Part shown: positions 1-11,300 of the stretch, one piece after another | How the letters are laid out: each line of letters begins with the position of its first letter | Position numbering within the stretch: the stretch's first letter is position 1 | Assembly (NCBI RefSeq): GCF_040436345.1 | Contig: NC_133230.1 | Span: 20,470,197-20,534,196, forward strand | Direction of reading: 5' to 3' | Source of the DNA: Pagrus major | Taxonomy: Eukaryota > Chordata > Actinopteri > Spariformes > Sparidae | Length of the DNA stretch: 64,000 nucleotides | Position numbers and translations under genes: made by a program | Notes under the pieces: model-generated | Seen by the model: the letters and a program-made list of their open reading frames with translations, nothing else | Told to the model about the DNA's origin: nothing | Database searches by the model: none

Positions 1-589
1 CCCTCTAACCATCATTTCATAACAGTCTCACTGCTGAGCCAGGATTAGAAAGCAGATGGTCCCCTGTGCCTCCATTAACGTGTGGCATTGGGGGACTGAT
101 GTAATTGTTACAGAGGTGCTGATGAAACCAGGTTTTATTTTCAGCTCTCCCAAAAGGCCAGTGAGAATCCAGAGTTACACCCTGTGTCACTCATGTTTTA
201 CTGGATTTACAAGCAGCAGGATAAACGTATTCTTGAATAAATATGTTCTAGTTCCAACTGTAAATCAGGTAGTATGATTATTTTAAAAGGTGTGGACAAG
301 AAATGTGCAGAATCTTGAATGTACTGTACTATACTGCAGCATTATTCCATAAAAACTCAGCTGTGAATATATTATCAACAACTGTGCACTACACCAGAGC
401 GTGTTTTATTTATTTATTGTTTGATGTGTCATGAGAGCTGAAATCCTCCAGAGACTGCAGTTTGAGGTGTCTTTGTGTTGAACTGCATTGTAATGAAAGT
501 GTGTTCAGTGTCTAGTCCACCGACATTGCATACTGTACACGAGGGAGGCAGAAGGACAACATAAGCAAATACAACACCACGCTAACCAC
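1..589. other. Intergenic / possible 3' end of an upstream gene
   Basis: No exon with good splice sites or family similarity is visible. An AATAAA motif near position 236 on the plus strand could be the polyadenylation signal of a gene ending just left of the window, but no coding sequence supports this. The sequence is AT-rich. Confidence 0.3.
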
Positions 590-841
590 TAGGGCTGAGC
601 AATTAATCAAAATAGTGTTGATACAATATTCAAATTGCAGGACCAGCTAAATGTGTCACAACCTAGCATTATAAATAAAGCATTGTGGTGCAACAGAGAT
701 GCCCTGGTCTACAAATCATATTCTCCAGATGTGAGGGAACATGCTTTTTTGGTACAGCAAAAATCCCATCATCATCATTTTAGTGAAAATCAAATGCAAT
801 TTTGTCTTTTTATTTATTTTTTTGCATATTGTTCAGCCCTA
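590..841. mobile_element. hAT-like MITE, copy 1
   Basis: The element starts TAGGGCTGAGCAAT and ends ATTGTTCAGCCCTA, so its ends are inverted repeats of about 14 bp. It is flanked by a perfect 8-bp direct repeat, ctaaccac, at 582-589 and 842-849, the target-duplication length of hAT transposases. It is 252 bp long and has no coding capacity. The same ends recur at 2274-2502 and 6967-7274. Confidence 0.85.
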
Positions 842-849
842 CTAACCAC

Positions 850-1264
850 TATAGAGCCCCGAAACTGATAAAAACAACAAACAAAACTTCAACAACAATC
901 AGTTGATTAAAAATAAAACTATAATGAAGTCAGTTCCAGGACTCTGTAAACCACAGCCTCAAAGTTTACTATATAGGTGAATTCTCTCTTGGTCAACAAA
1001 CGGTGTATTAAAAGGTGAATTTATCTAACTACTTGTCATATATAGCCAAAGTTTTCACCATGAAATACAGCCTCAGATGGCCTCCTACTGGTGAAAAAAT
1101 AATAAACTCTGGCTGCTGTTAAATTTACAGGTGGGGCAATTAACAGCATAAGATAAAAGGTAGAAAACAGCCTTTTTTGCTTTTTATAAATATTCCAGTG
1201 CACCCTGACAAAGGAGCTGTCATCTTCAACACTGCAGCAACACCTGCACATTAATTGCACTGCG
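850..1264. other. Intergenic, nothing recognised
   Basis: AT-rich sequence between the first hAT-like element and the promoter of the kelch gene. I see no coding exon or RNA gene. The short open frames on the minus strand are not bounded by splice sites. Confidence 0.4.
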
Positions 1265-1400
1265 GCCTCACGTGCGTAACTTCACAACGGCCTCGAGCTG
1301 GAGTCAGCCAATCAGACGTGATTACCGGAGCTCGAGGTCGCACCGAAGGTTTCCTAGCTGCTCGCCCTCCGAACTTCTCGACGAGGAGGCCTTAAAAAAC
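1265..1400 (+). promoter_or_regulatory. Probable promoter and 5' UTR of the kelch gene
   Basis: GC-richer than the flanks. It contains an E-box CACGTG at 1269-1274 and a CCAAT box at 1308-1312 within CAGCCAATCAGACG. The likely initiator ATG follows at 1401, within AAAACATGG. The transcription start cannot be placed from sequence alone. Confidence 0.5.
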
Positions 1401-4400
1401 ATGGGGAAGCTCAATTTTTACGTCCTCTGGTCTCTGTGTGACGCTCCCCGCCAGTTCAGCAGGTAGGCCTTCGAGGAAAAAAACAAAAACATTCAGCCGT
1501 TTTCACTTTGAAACAACAATTCAAACATGTTTTCCGGGTCCGCAGCAAGTCCAACCGAAGGTGCTTTCAGGTCCACGTCCCACTGCCTCTTCCCAAACAC
1601 CTGGTCATCTTTGGCCTTGGAGAATGGAAATGCAGTGAAACAACAATATCTGTGAATGTTGTGGTCAGTGCACAAGTGCCAGCCCAGAAAATTGGGACCC
1701 TGTCATCTCAAGCAAGGTATGTATGTCCAGGAGAAAGGCTTCTTTCCACTGAAAAATCCCAAACAGTCTGAATGGTTGTAAAATGAACTCTGAACTCAGG
1801 TGCCTGACCTGGGAGGGTGACTGGAGCGATGACATTGTCACAGAGGCAGCAGAGAAAGGCAGGAGAGGAGTTTATGGCAAGATTGTGCTAACGGTGTGTG
1901 GAGAGGTAGGTTAGTAAAGAGATGGCTTAAAGGGTAACTCCACCAGTTTTACATATTTCATTATGGTTACAGGTCTTCGCGAGTATTGCAGCATATGTGA
2001 AAAAGAAGTCGTATAAAGCATTTTGTGGCTCCAGACGAAGCTGCATGTAATCCGATAAATTTCCTCCAGTGATGTCACAAAGTGGCTAAGTTGCATTGTG
2101 GGTGATGTAGGCACCAGGTTTCCTCAGCAGCCACAAAATACGACTTTTTCACGTATGCAGCAGTACTCCTCAAGATCTGTAAACACACTTTGATGTGTAA
2201 AATCGGTGGAGTTACCATTTAACTGTTCCTAATTCATGTTGAGCATAAGGTAAACGACCATTTTTATTTTAATTAGGGCTCAACAATTCATCAGAAATAT
2301 TATTGAAATCGTAATATGGCCAAGAGCAATATCCAGATCCAAATTTGATAACGGTAAACTGTGTCACAACTTGTTGTTATAAATGAAGCAGTGATGACAT
2401 CATCATACAATTGTGACTCATATTGCAATGGTAATATCTGTCAAAATAATTGCAATATGATGATTTTTTTTTTTTTTTTTTTTTGGATGTTATTCAGCCC
2501 TAATTCTAATGCTTGTACTATGTCTCATAATACGGTACCTGACAAATACTTAAAAATATTGGTTATAGTTACATTTTCCAGATTTAGAAGGCGTCATATT
2601 GGATCACATTGTATATTTTCACTGTTTTTGTTCCATCCAATGACTTGCGACCAGTCGCAGGATAAAGCCAGTGTCTTCAGCAGTACTCCTCTGGTTCAAC
2701 GGAAGTGTTTGTTCCCAGAACAACACAACGCCACTGATCTCTCTGATCGCGCATTACATCAAAGCACTGCAAATGAAACGGTGAGATAAATGGGGTTAAA
2801 TTTGTTTTGCTGTGATCTACACTCTTGTTGCAACATTTCAATAATGGCCTGCCTCGCAGATGACTACCAACGCCTCACACTTGGGTGATAGTGTTTGCTA
2901 TGCTGAGATCCAAGTAAATAAAATTGATGCCAGTGACTCCACCATGGGAAATAAGCCCCCAGTTTGGCCTACGGTAAGAAGAAGTCATGCTGAAGAATAT
3001 ATTCATGCCTGCATGCATGCAAGGTAACTTATAGTGTGATATACTCTGTGATGTACTTTGAAAGCATAAGACACCCAGACGGACAGTTATTAGTAAGAGA
3101 GGCCACCTGACCTGGAGCTCTGAGGACATGGACAGTCTCGCAGAGGACATAGACCAGGCTTCTACCCCCAAGAAAATGAGGATGAACAGCCACGACGAAA
3201 TGACAGGGCAGATAAAGAATGACAACAGAGAAGGTCAGGAACAAGAACTCAAAAATCATTGAGGTTACATCTGAATGGGTTTTGACAGAAATTGTGATTA
3301 GTTTCAGTGTGTCCATCAAAGCGTTGGAGCCACACGATGTGTCTGAGTGACCCAGACACAGCCATCCTCATTGGAGGGGAGACGGCGGATCAAAACTACT
3401 GCAAGGACTCCCTGTGGAAGCTTGAGTTAGGTCAGCGGAGTCAGTCGTACAATACTTATTGATTAATGTTGATAACAAAGCATGTCATCTTTAAGGTGGC
3501 AGATCATGAGGTGAAACTTTACAACCAAAGAAGGAATTAAAGCAAGCTAGGAAACCCTATAAAGATGCACATTGAGCACATTTAGACTGAACATGATGTG
3601 TTTTTCCACATCTAGTTTACTTTTTGACCTCTTCCCAGATAACGACTTCTGGTTTCCCATGAACTCCTCTGCTTCTGGACCCATACCACCATGTGCTCGA
3701 GGACACTCTGCGACCTACGACACAGACTCTAAGTGCGTCTTCGTTTACGGAGGCCTGAGGGAGGGTCATCGCTACAGTGAGCTGTACATCCTCAATACTC
3801 TGACCTGGAAGTGGAAGCTTGTCACTGTGGGTTTGTCGCAAGTTACTAACATGTTGTAGTTCTTGCTATCTTATCAAATACTCAAGCAGTGGTATGGGAA
3901 ATGCTTTCATTGGGTTTGTTTTTGTGGATATACCCCCTTTAGGCAAAAGGAAATGTTCCAAATTTGGCATATCATTCTGCAGCGTTTTATAAGAAAGAGC
4001 TTTTTGTCTTCGGTGGAGTTCAGCCGAGCCATTCCTCTGGGGACAAACCCTGCAGTAATGCTCTATACATCTTCAACCCTGAGTTCGAACTCTGGTACCA
4101 GCCAATTGTGGAGGGGGACAGACCTCTGCCTCGGTTTGGGTGAGTTTACAGTGAATTTTTTTGTCATCCAAATACTGTTTTCTGTATCTTAAATATTATT
4201 CTTATGTTTGTTTGGAACAGACACTCAGCCACACTGATGTCGCAGAAGTTGATAATATTTGGTGGACGGAAGACTGCTACCTACCTTAATGATCTCCACG
4301 TTCTAGATCTGGGTAAAATGATGATGAGGTGGCTGGCTTATGCAACAAATTGTCCAGATTTAAGCTGATATTCATTTTTTCTTAATGAGGGAAGGATTCA

Positions 4401-5181
4401 TGGAGTACACAGCTGTGAAGTGTGGGAACATGCCACCGCTGCCTCGAGGGTGAGTAGTGCAGGACTAATCAACCTTGAGAGATGTCATTAACGTGGCCAT
4501 CTGGTTTTTATATTTTTGGACAGACAGAACTGCATTGGAATTTCATGAGATTTAAAATATGCAGTAATCTTAAGTGACAATTATACCATCTTTTTGCATT
4601 GTTTGATAGTTTTTTGTTTTTTTTAACTCAACAGGAAATGAAAGTAAGTTATATATTGTGTTGAAAAAGGCATTAGAACAGTTATGGTATATTTGAAAAA
4701 CTTCCTTGCCTGTACATGGACAGGTTTCATGCAGCTCTGCCAGTTTCGGTAAACAGGATTTTAGTCAGTGGAGGATGCAGTGCAATAGGAGCCCTGCAGG
4801 ATGTACATATTTTCAACACTGGTGAGTTTCTGCCACTAACATTTGATCATATATATTAGATTATTAAATAAGGTTTGTGTTTAACAGACAGATGAATTTA
4901 CTTTGACTCATCCTGTTTCATTGCATCACAAATGCATTGACTTCTCCTCAGACACCAACATGTGGAGCTCAGTGGCATCTCCCCTGCTTTGCAACAAGCC
5001 TCGTGCGGGACACAGCATGATCAATTTGGGCTGCTTCACCCAAACAGATGCTGAGAAGCACAATCAAGGCGAAAATGTCGGGGTCCGCCGCACAGTGCTT
5101 GTGTTTGGTGGGTCGGACTGCTCCGGTACCTTCTACAATGATACAGTCAAGTGCACAGTGGACATTCCAGGCGACAAGTGA
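1401..5181 (+). CDS. Kelch-repeat protein with an unrecognised N-terminal region (574 aa)
   Basis: Thirteen exons join in frame: 1401-1462, 1546-1716, 1800-1905, 2661-2780, 2860-2973, 3065-3233, 3308-3430, 3639-3826, 3943-4139, 4221-4312, 4395-4449, 4724-4821 and 4952-5181. The start of exon 6 is uncertain by 6 bases, since two in-frame acceptors exist. Residues from about 248 to the end carry six kelch strands with the glycine doublet: AILIGGE, VFVYGG, LFVFGG, LIIFGG, ILVSGG and VLVFGG. Each sits in the usual context of a downstream aromatic or leucine-rich strand such as LYILNTLTWKW. This predicts one six-bladed propeller, normally a protein-binding platform. Residues 1-247 match no family I recognise; they include WEGDWSDD, basic patches (TPRR, PKKMRM) and a Ser/Asp/Glu-rich linker. 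I cannot assign an orthologue. No BTB, BACK or F-box domain is evident. It ends tail to tail with gstz1. Confidence 0.8.
1931..2218. mobile_element. TTAA-flanked MITE in kelch intron 3
   Basis: Long inverted terminal repeats: the left end AGGGTAACTCCACCAGTTTT matches the reverse complement of the right end (AATCGGTGGAGTTACCAT) apart from a few changes. TTAA lies at 1927-1930 and 2219-2222, the duplication used by Kolobok and piggyBac elements. It is 288 bp and non-coding. Confidence 0.8.
2274..2502. mobile_element. hAT-like MITE, copy 2
   Basis: Ends TAGGGCTCAACAAT and ATTCAGCCCTA match copy 1. The flanking 8-mers attttaat (2266-2273) and attctaat (2503-2510) agree at seven of eight positions. 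It contains a long T run at about 2466-2484. It lies in intron 3 of the kelch gene, 55 bp from the TTAA element at 1931-2218. Confidence 0.8.
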
Positions 5182-5614
5182 TGGTCCATTAGGGAAAAAA
5201 TCCAAATGGGACAATAAGTGTTCATTATTTTAAAACCATGGATGCTGTGATCTGTCCTGATAATGTGACAGAAAAATGACAGTATCTACGTGTGTGTGTG
5301 TGTGTGTCAAAGTTATATTTGTACTTGATTTTTTACTTGATTGTCTTTACTTGTTATATAACTTTGCATGATGTATTCTGCAGCTTAAGACTTTATTGTT
5401 GCGTACTTTTTTTTTCTTTTTTACTGAGTCACTATCCATATTTCCTCCACACAGGCAATATGCTGCAAGCAGTGAGCCGCGAGGTTTTGCACTTTGCATA
5501 ACAAATCTCTCATCTGCATGTTTTACACATTATGTCCTTTACTGTGTCCCCACATGTCAGTATGTCTTTGAGGTTAAAGTGCTGGACTGGATAAATAGAT
5601 AAAGTCAAAATGCT

Positions 5615-5620
5615 AATAAA
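5615..5620 (+). terminator. Polyadenylation signal of the kelch gene
   Basis: AATAAA about 430 bp after the kelch stop codon at 5181, followed by a T-rich stretch. It is the best candidate 3' end before the opposing gstz1 signal. Confidence 0.5.
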
Positions 5621-5698
5621 TATTTTTATATATTGTTTCCTTGCTGTTTCCTTGCTTATTAAAGAAACCTCACTGAGATGAGATTATTTTCACAGCAT

Positions 5699-5704
5699 TT
5701 TATT
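5699..5704 (-). terminator. gstz1: Polyadenylation signal of gstz1
   Basis: TTTATT on the plus strand (AATAAA on the minus strand), 54 bp beyond the gstz1 stop codon. The opposing kelch signal is about 80 bp away, so the two transcripts end almost back to back. Confidence 0.55.
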
Positions 5705-5757
5705 TAACAATGTAAAAAGTTGCATGAAATTTTCTCCAAAGCCACTGAGTTGTTGTT

Positions 5758-7643
5758 CTATGCACACAGATCAGCAGGTGTGTCTGGTTGGCGAGACGGG
5801 TGGCTCACTTTAAAAGCTTCAATTTCAAGTAAGGCTTGATTTAACCTTTTGATAGTTGGATACTGCCCGACGTCCACTTTGAACCTGTAGAGATTAAAGA
5901 CACAGAGGGGACACAGTCATGCTTGATCTGTATAGTGTTTAAAGTTCAGCTGGGTCTTGGGTGTAGCAGATGGATTTCATGCAAACAAAGCAAGACATGC
6001 TATAACTCTATCAAGTACAAAATGCCATGACATTCATGTTGACCTCTTTTTAGTCAGGGTGACTAAGTATTAATGTGGTTTGTATGATGCAATCTTTATA
6101 AAATATGACTACTTACCTCTCTGCATTGTAGACTTGTGGGACCAGACAGATGTCAGCCATGGAAATCTAAAAGGTAAACAATGAGTCAGACGAACAGTTT
6201 CTGCTGTGCATCACATACATGTACATGCTGTAACATGATAGACATGCTCTCACCTCATCTCCTACACAATATTTCCCTGCTGTTTGCTTCAGAATGGGCT
6301 CGAGAGCTGTAAGAGTCAGGTGCACATAAATATTGTAAGAGAAGTCGAGTCTTAGCCTAATACTGAATGTATAGCAGAGAAGATGAGCTTCCACCAACCT
6401 TGAAAGCCACGATCAATGAAGTGCTGAGACCACTGCATCTTTTCTGCTCCAATTTTCTGAATCACGTACAAATTCTGAAACATCAAGGATTTCATTAATA
6501 CTGTAAACCTGTAAATATTGACTTTTGTAGCCCAGAATTGCTTCAATTCTTTGAAATGTGCTATTCTCACCTGCAGAGGCTGTATCCCAGAGGCAATGAG
6601 GTCACTTATCATCCGAACCTGGGCACGTTTCTTTGGGTCTGCTGGAAGAAGCCGAGGCCCTGGCCTGGTCTCATCGATGTACTGGATCACTGCCAGCTGT
6701 GTGAGCAAGAGACCATTTTCATTAGAATTCAAATTGGTTAACAAAACTAATGTTTTAGTAGGAATTTGCACAGGTAAAGAGTTTGGGGACTCACCGACTG
6801 AGAGAGGGTGATGCCATCAATCTCAACTGCAGGCACTTGTTGCATGGGGTTTAATGTCTTGTACTCTTGTGTAAGCTTCAGCAGATGGAGAAGATTTAGA
6901 GGAATTTTAAAAATGTGTAGCATCTATTGTTCATTTTAATACTCTGATCATAATTATCATGTACAGTAGGGCTGTATGGTAAAGAAAAATCATACTGTGA
7001 CTTTTTTTGGCAAATATTTTAATTGCATTTCATTGTTTTCACACAAAAACCGATGATATGACATTTGTTGGAGTCTGTACCAAGCAAACATGTTTTCCCT
7101 CATCTGGTGAACAAGATTTGTTGGCTAGAGCATCTCTAGCACTACAGTACTTCATTTTAATGTTGCTCTGTCACACAGTTACCTTTATCAACAAATTGTA
7201 GCTACTAGTGATTTAGTTATTGCACTTGGCCATATTGCCATTTCGATAATGTTAAGATTATCTGTGCAGCCCTAGTGTACAGTATGTTTTTTCTGCACTG
7301 ATATGAATCCTGCAAATCTATACTGTACCTGCTGACCTCCATCTCTGATTAGATTGACTGGAACTTGGTCATACTCAACACCTTTCAGAGCAAAAGCTGG
7401 TGCAGAAAAAGTGAAATCATCATCATTTTGTTGACTTGAAAATGCTTTAAATAACCACTGAAACAGTCAAATGCTGTGGCATTACTTACCAATGCGAACC
7501 CTCCAGGAGCAGGAACTTCTGAAGTATCCATGAAGAACGGGCTGCATGTGAAAAAAGAAAACATTTAGTCCTTTTGAAAACACATTTTCCCTTGACATAT
7601 TTAAGTTTGTTGTCTACTAGTTCACCTTGGTTTGGTTTGCCAT
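5758..7643 (-). CDS. gstz1: Maleylacetoacetate isomerase / glutathione S-transferase zeta 1 (216 aa)
   Basis: Nine coding exons on the minus strand, listed 5' to 3' as plus-strand ranges: 7626-7643, 7490-7541, 7329-7396, 6795-6875, 6571-6696, 6399-6474, 6254-6306, 6117-6166 and 5758-5884. The product is 216 residues, the same length as human GSTZ1. It isomerises maleylacetoacetate to fumarylacetoacetate, the penultimate step of tyrosine breakdown, using glutathione. The zeta-class active-site motif SSCSWR is at residues 15-20. The glutathione-site segment [10 protein letters not shown], the stretch [15 protein letters not shown] and the C-terminal HPSRQPDTP are as in the family. Exon 1 encodes only MANQTK; the ATG at 7641-7643 was chosen because it gives a clean donor and the right phase. 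The gene is head to head with aldh6a1. One intron holds hAT-like copy 3. Confidence 0.95.
6967..7274. mobile_element. hAT-like MITE, copy 3
   Basis: Ends TAGGGCTGTATGGTAAAG and GTGCAGCCCTA carry the same TAGGGCTG terminus as copies 1 and 2. The flanking 8-mers atgtacag (6959-6966) and gtgtacag (7275-7282) agree at seven of eight positions. It lies in a gstz1 intron, 54 bp from the exon at 7329-7396. Confidence 0.8.
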
Positions 7644-8356
7644 AGCTTTCTTCCCCCTCTACTTTCCCCTTAACTCGACTGAATCAACTATTTCAAGCAG
7701 TTTTCTAACAGTCTCATCGTCCTGCAGCAGCCAATAGGATGTGCTCCAAATATCCCTCCTACCTACTCTTTGGTCTATGATTCAGCAACATTTGGGCTAC
7801 ATATGTTTCACATTAACGACCTGGGGCGGGCACACACACACTTAGCAAACAGTAGCTAACAGTGTTATTACAGTACCTTGGCGAGGCTAAGGAAGGATAA
7901 GTGCATTGTTGTGGCTGTGATAAGGTTATCGCTTTTATTTGTAGAATATAATTCAATGTATCGTACGTAATGTCATGAAGGCATGGCTCAAACACCCTAA
8001 ATGAAGCTAGCTGTTATGATGTTTAACACCGCTTCTGGTCATAGTTCAGCTCCGGGTTGCGTAACAACCAGACGAATCTTTTTATCCAATCATTAGCCAC
8101 GTAACACAGCTCAGGCGGGATTACCTAAAATCTCAACTACTGATTGGATGGAATGTCCCAACAGTTGGCCAATCAGACGGCGCTTTTCATGGGCGTTCGA
8201 ACACGAAGCGAATAGCGAGCCTCTGATTTCTCCAGAGCCCGCCCACTGGTAATACATCTATTTGTTTCCATCTCTGGATGTCGTCTTCTGCTGGCCGCCG
8301 TCCTACCTGCGGAGTTGGTCAAATCAAGTAGGCCTGCACGTAATAACATTTCCACC
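7644..8356. promoter_or_regulatory. Bidirectional promoter region of gstz1 and aldh6a1
   Basis: This 713-bp stretch separates the two start codons of divergent genes. It holds three CCAAT boxes: CCAAT at 8086-8090, ATTGG (reverse) at 8143-8147 and CCAAT at 8169-8173 inside TTGGCCAATCAGACGG. All three are within 275 bp upstream of the aldh6a1 ATG, typical of NF-Y-driven housekeeping promoters. No TATA box is obvious. Confidence 0.6.
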
Positions 8357-11300
8357 ATGGCTACAACAGCATTACGATCAGTGCTTAAGACAAAGGTAAG
8401 CTTTAAAAAGTTATACAGCTCAACTTTCTTCAGTTGCAAATGACGCAGGCAGGTTTGACAGCTCACATTGTTTACAAAGTGCGGGTTGTCATGTGCTGCA
8501 GGATTTAGGTCTGGATTGCTGAAGTGGCCTACTTCAACTATTCTGTGTGTGCTTGATTTAAATCACTGAGAAAACTCTGCACCTATTGGCTTGACTGCAT
8601 TCATTCTTCCAGTTCACTCCAGTCAGGTTGACCTTGTCCCCTTCAAGTCTTTTCATTGCTCCACACTTTGTAGGTGCACATTAATCTTGTAGGCACTACA
8701 GGCTGCAACCAGAAACAGCTGGTTTTGAGTATTTAATGTTTTTCAAAATATGTAAACCAAATCTACAGTTTTTTAACAGATGGATGATATGGATTGCATT
8801 TGAAGATTTAACACTCCCTGCTGTGTTTCTTTCTCAGGTCCCACTTAAAGTTGGCCGCTTGTGCTACTCCTCCTCAGTGGTGAGTTGAGAACAGTGGACA
8901 CTTAATTGTCAATTTGCTATTACACACTACATCAAATGTCAATCATGGATAATAATACTGCTGACTAACATAACATCTCTCCTCACAGCCTACCACCAAG
9001 CTGTTTATTGATGGGAAGTTTGTTGAATCCAAGTCTTCAGAATGGCTCGATATTCACAATCCTGTAAGTATGTCACCTGGCCTGGATCACCAAACTGAAC
9101 TTTTTCTCACCAAATCCACATACGTAGCTGGGTAAAGTATATCCTGCTGTAGTCTGTGGGGTTGTTTAACCTGTTACCTATTGATTTATGTCTGTGCCTG
9201 TGGAAACAAACTGGTTTCTGTGGTTGAACGTCCTGCACTACTCCTACTTGAAGTACAAGTAAAACTGCAAATGTCGAAATTTTACTTTGCCATATAAGCA
9301 GATCCACAACATCTTTCATCAAGTATTAACTTACCAGAATTGAAAACCATTTTAAAGTTTGAAATAAATCAAATAATAAAAAAAAAAAACTGTGATTGCC
9401 CATGAGAATTAGGACTCAAAAGTTACTACTTATTACTTAAACCGCAGCTGCTGTACACTTAGATAACAAGTCATAACAACATAAATCTTTCCTCAAGGAT
9501 TGGATGTGGAAATTTTGATATTTCTAATAACCTGCGTCCTTCAGATTTATGGCCCACATATCTGTTAAACATCTACTTAGATAACATTAAACAGCTTCTG
9601 CTGATTGAAACTAATAATCTTGAGTGAATTAATGTAATTTTCCCCCCTTTTTCCTCCTTAACAGGCTACAAACGAGGTGATCTCTCGTATACCCAAAGCC
9701 ACCCAGGAGGAGATGTTGGCTGCTGTGGACTCGTGCTCCAGAGCCTATCACTCCTGGTCAGAGACCTCCATCTTGGCTCGGCAGCAGGTCTTTCTTCGCT
9801 ATCAGCAACTTATCAAGGACAACATTGTAAGTCAAAGGGTCAGAAAGTGTAAGGTTCAACTGAAACAAGAGCTTACTGTTTAGCACCTTTCAACTTGATT
9901 TATTGATGATTTATCAACTTGAGCAACAGTTACTTTTTACCTCTCTTTGCTGTCTCCATTTAATACTAAAACTCTAGTTGAAATTATAATAAATCCAAAG
10001 CTGAAAACAAAGGACTGACATGAGCGCCGTCTTGTGTTTCAGAAAGAACTTGCCAAGGCCATCACAGTTGAACAAGGCAAGACCCTTGCAGATGCAGAGG
10101 GGGATGTGTTCAGAGGATTGCGTAAGTTTATCTCACTCGTATGTGCACACACATACCTTTACAAAGGGCAAAAATAAGTAAACGTTTGCATGTTATGTAG
10201 ACTTTCACTTTGTGGTTGCAGGAACAGTTAATGAGTTATACTAAACCAGAACAAAGGGCGGTTTTCTTCATGAGCCCTTTGAATGATTGCCACCAATTTG
10301 TATCCTTCGTCCCTGTCCAACTTTTACAATTGCTTATGCTCTTTTTTTCAACTTTCATTGAAACTCTTTCATACATTGAGATTTATGCAACTTTCTAGTC
10401 CCATCTATATTAATTACACTATTTCCCATCTTTCCAAGTATTCATACTTCTTTAGCTGCTTCTTCATACAAATTACAGCCATTTCCTACTCACTCATGTT
10501 TTAAGCCAGGAACTCCATTAAAGCCTTATAATTTTCCACATCTTTCATACATGAGTTTTATTAAAGCCCATATATACTAATCACAGTTTCATATTCTTAC
10601 AACTCTTTATACTCCTTTAGCTGTTTCTCTATACAAATGAACATCAGCAGTTCAGTTTAGTGTCAGCTTTTCAACAAACCTTAATATTCCACATCTTTCA
10701 TTCATTATTGATATTTTTCAATTTCTAGCATTCACACTGCAATTTCTTCAGATTATTCCTTCTCTAATTACTACTGGGATGATTGAAAAATAAAAATATT
10801 TAGACATTTTCTTCTTCTGCACACAAAGTCAGCACACTCAATACTCGTCTCGGTCAAGCAGATCATTCACACACACATGCAAGAATGACCGATGTCTACA
10901 CTCAATTGTTTCCAAAAATGTAATTGTTTGAGTCACATTAGACATAACCATTTTTTCATAGTTTCACACATCTGCATTAAAAGAAAGGAAAACATATGAA
11001 CCTATGTGTTACATGCTGTTTACTTCTTTTCACAGAGGTTGTAGAGCACGCCTGCAGCGTCACCTCTCTGATGCTCGGTGAAACCATGCCCTCCATCACC
11101 AAGGACATGGACACCTACACCTACCGCCTTCCTCTTGGGGTGTGTGCCGGTATTGCTCCCTTCAACTTCCCTGCCATGATCCCTCTGTGGATGTTCCCCA
11201 TGGCCATGGTGTGCGGCAACACCTACCTACTGAAGCCTTCCGAGCGGGTGCCAGCCTGCGCCATGCTGCTGGTCAAGATGCTGCAGGATGCCGGTGCTCC

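Noticed and set aside
2361-2789. A 142-codon frame running from the hAT-like element into kelch exon 4
   Set aside because: The first part is transposon and poly-T. Only the end, in the same frame as exon 4 (2661-2780), is real coding sequence.
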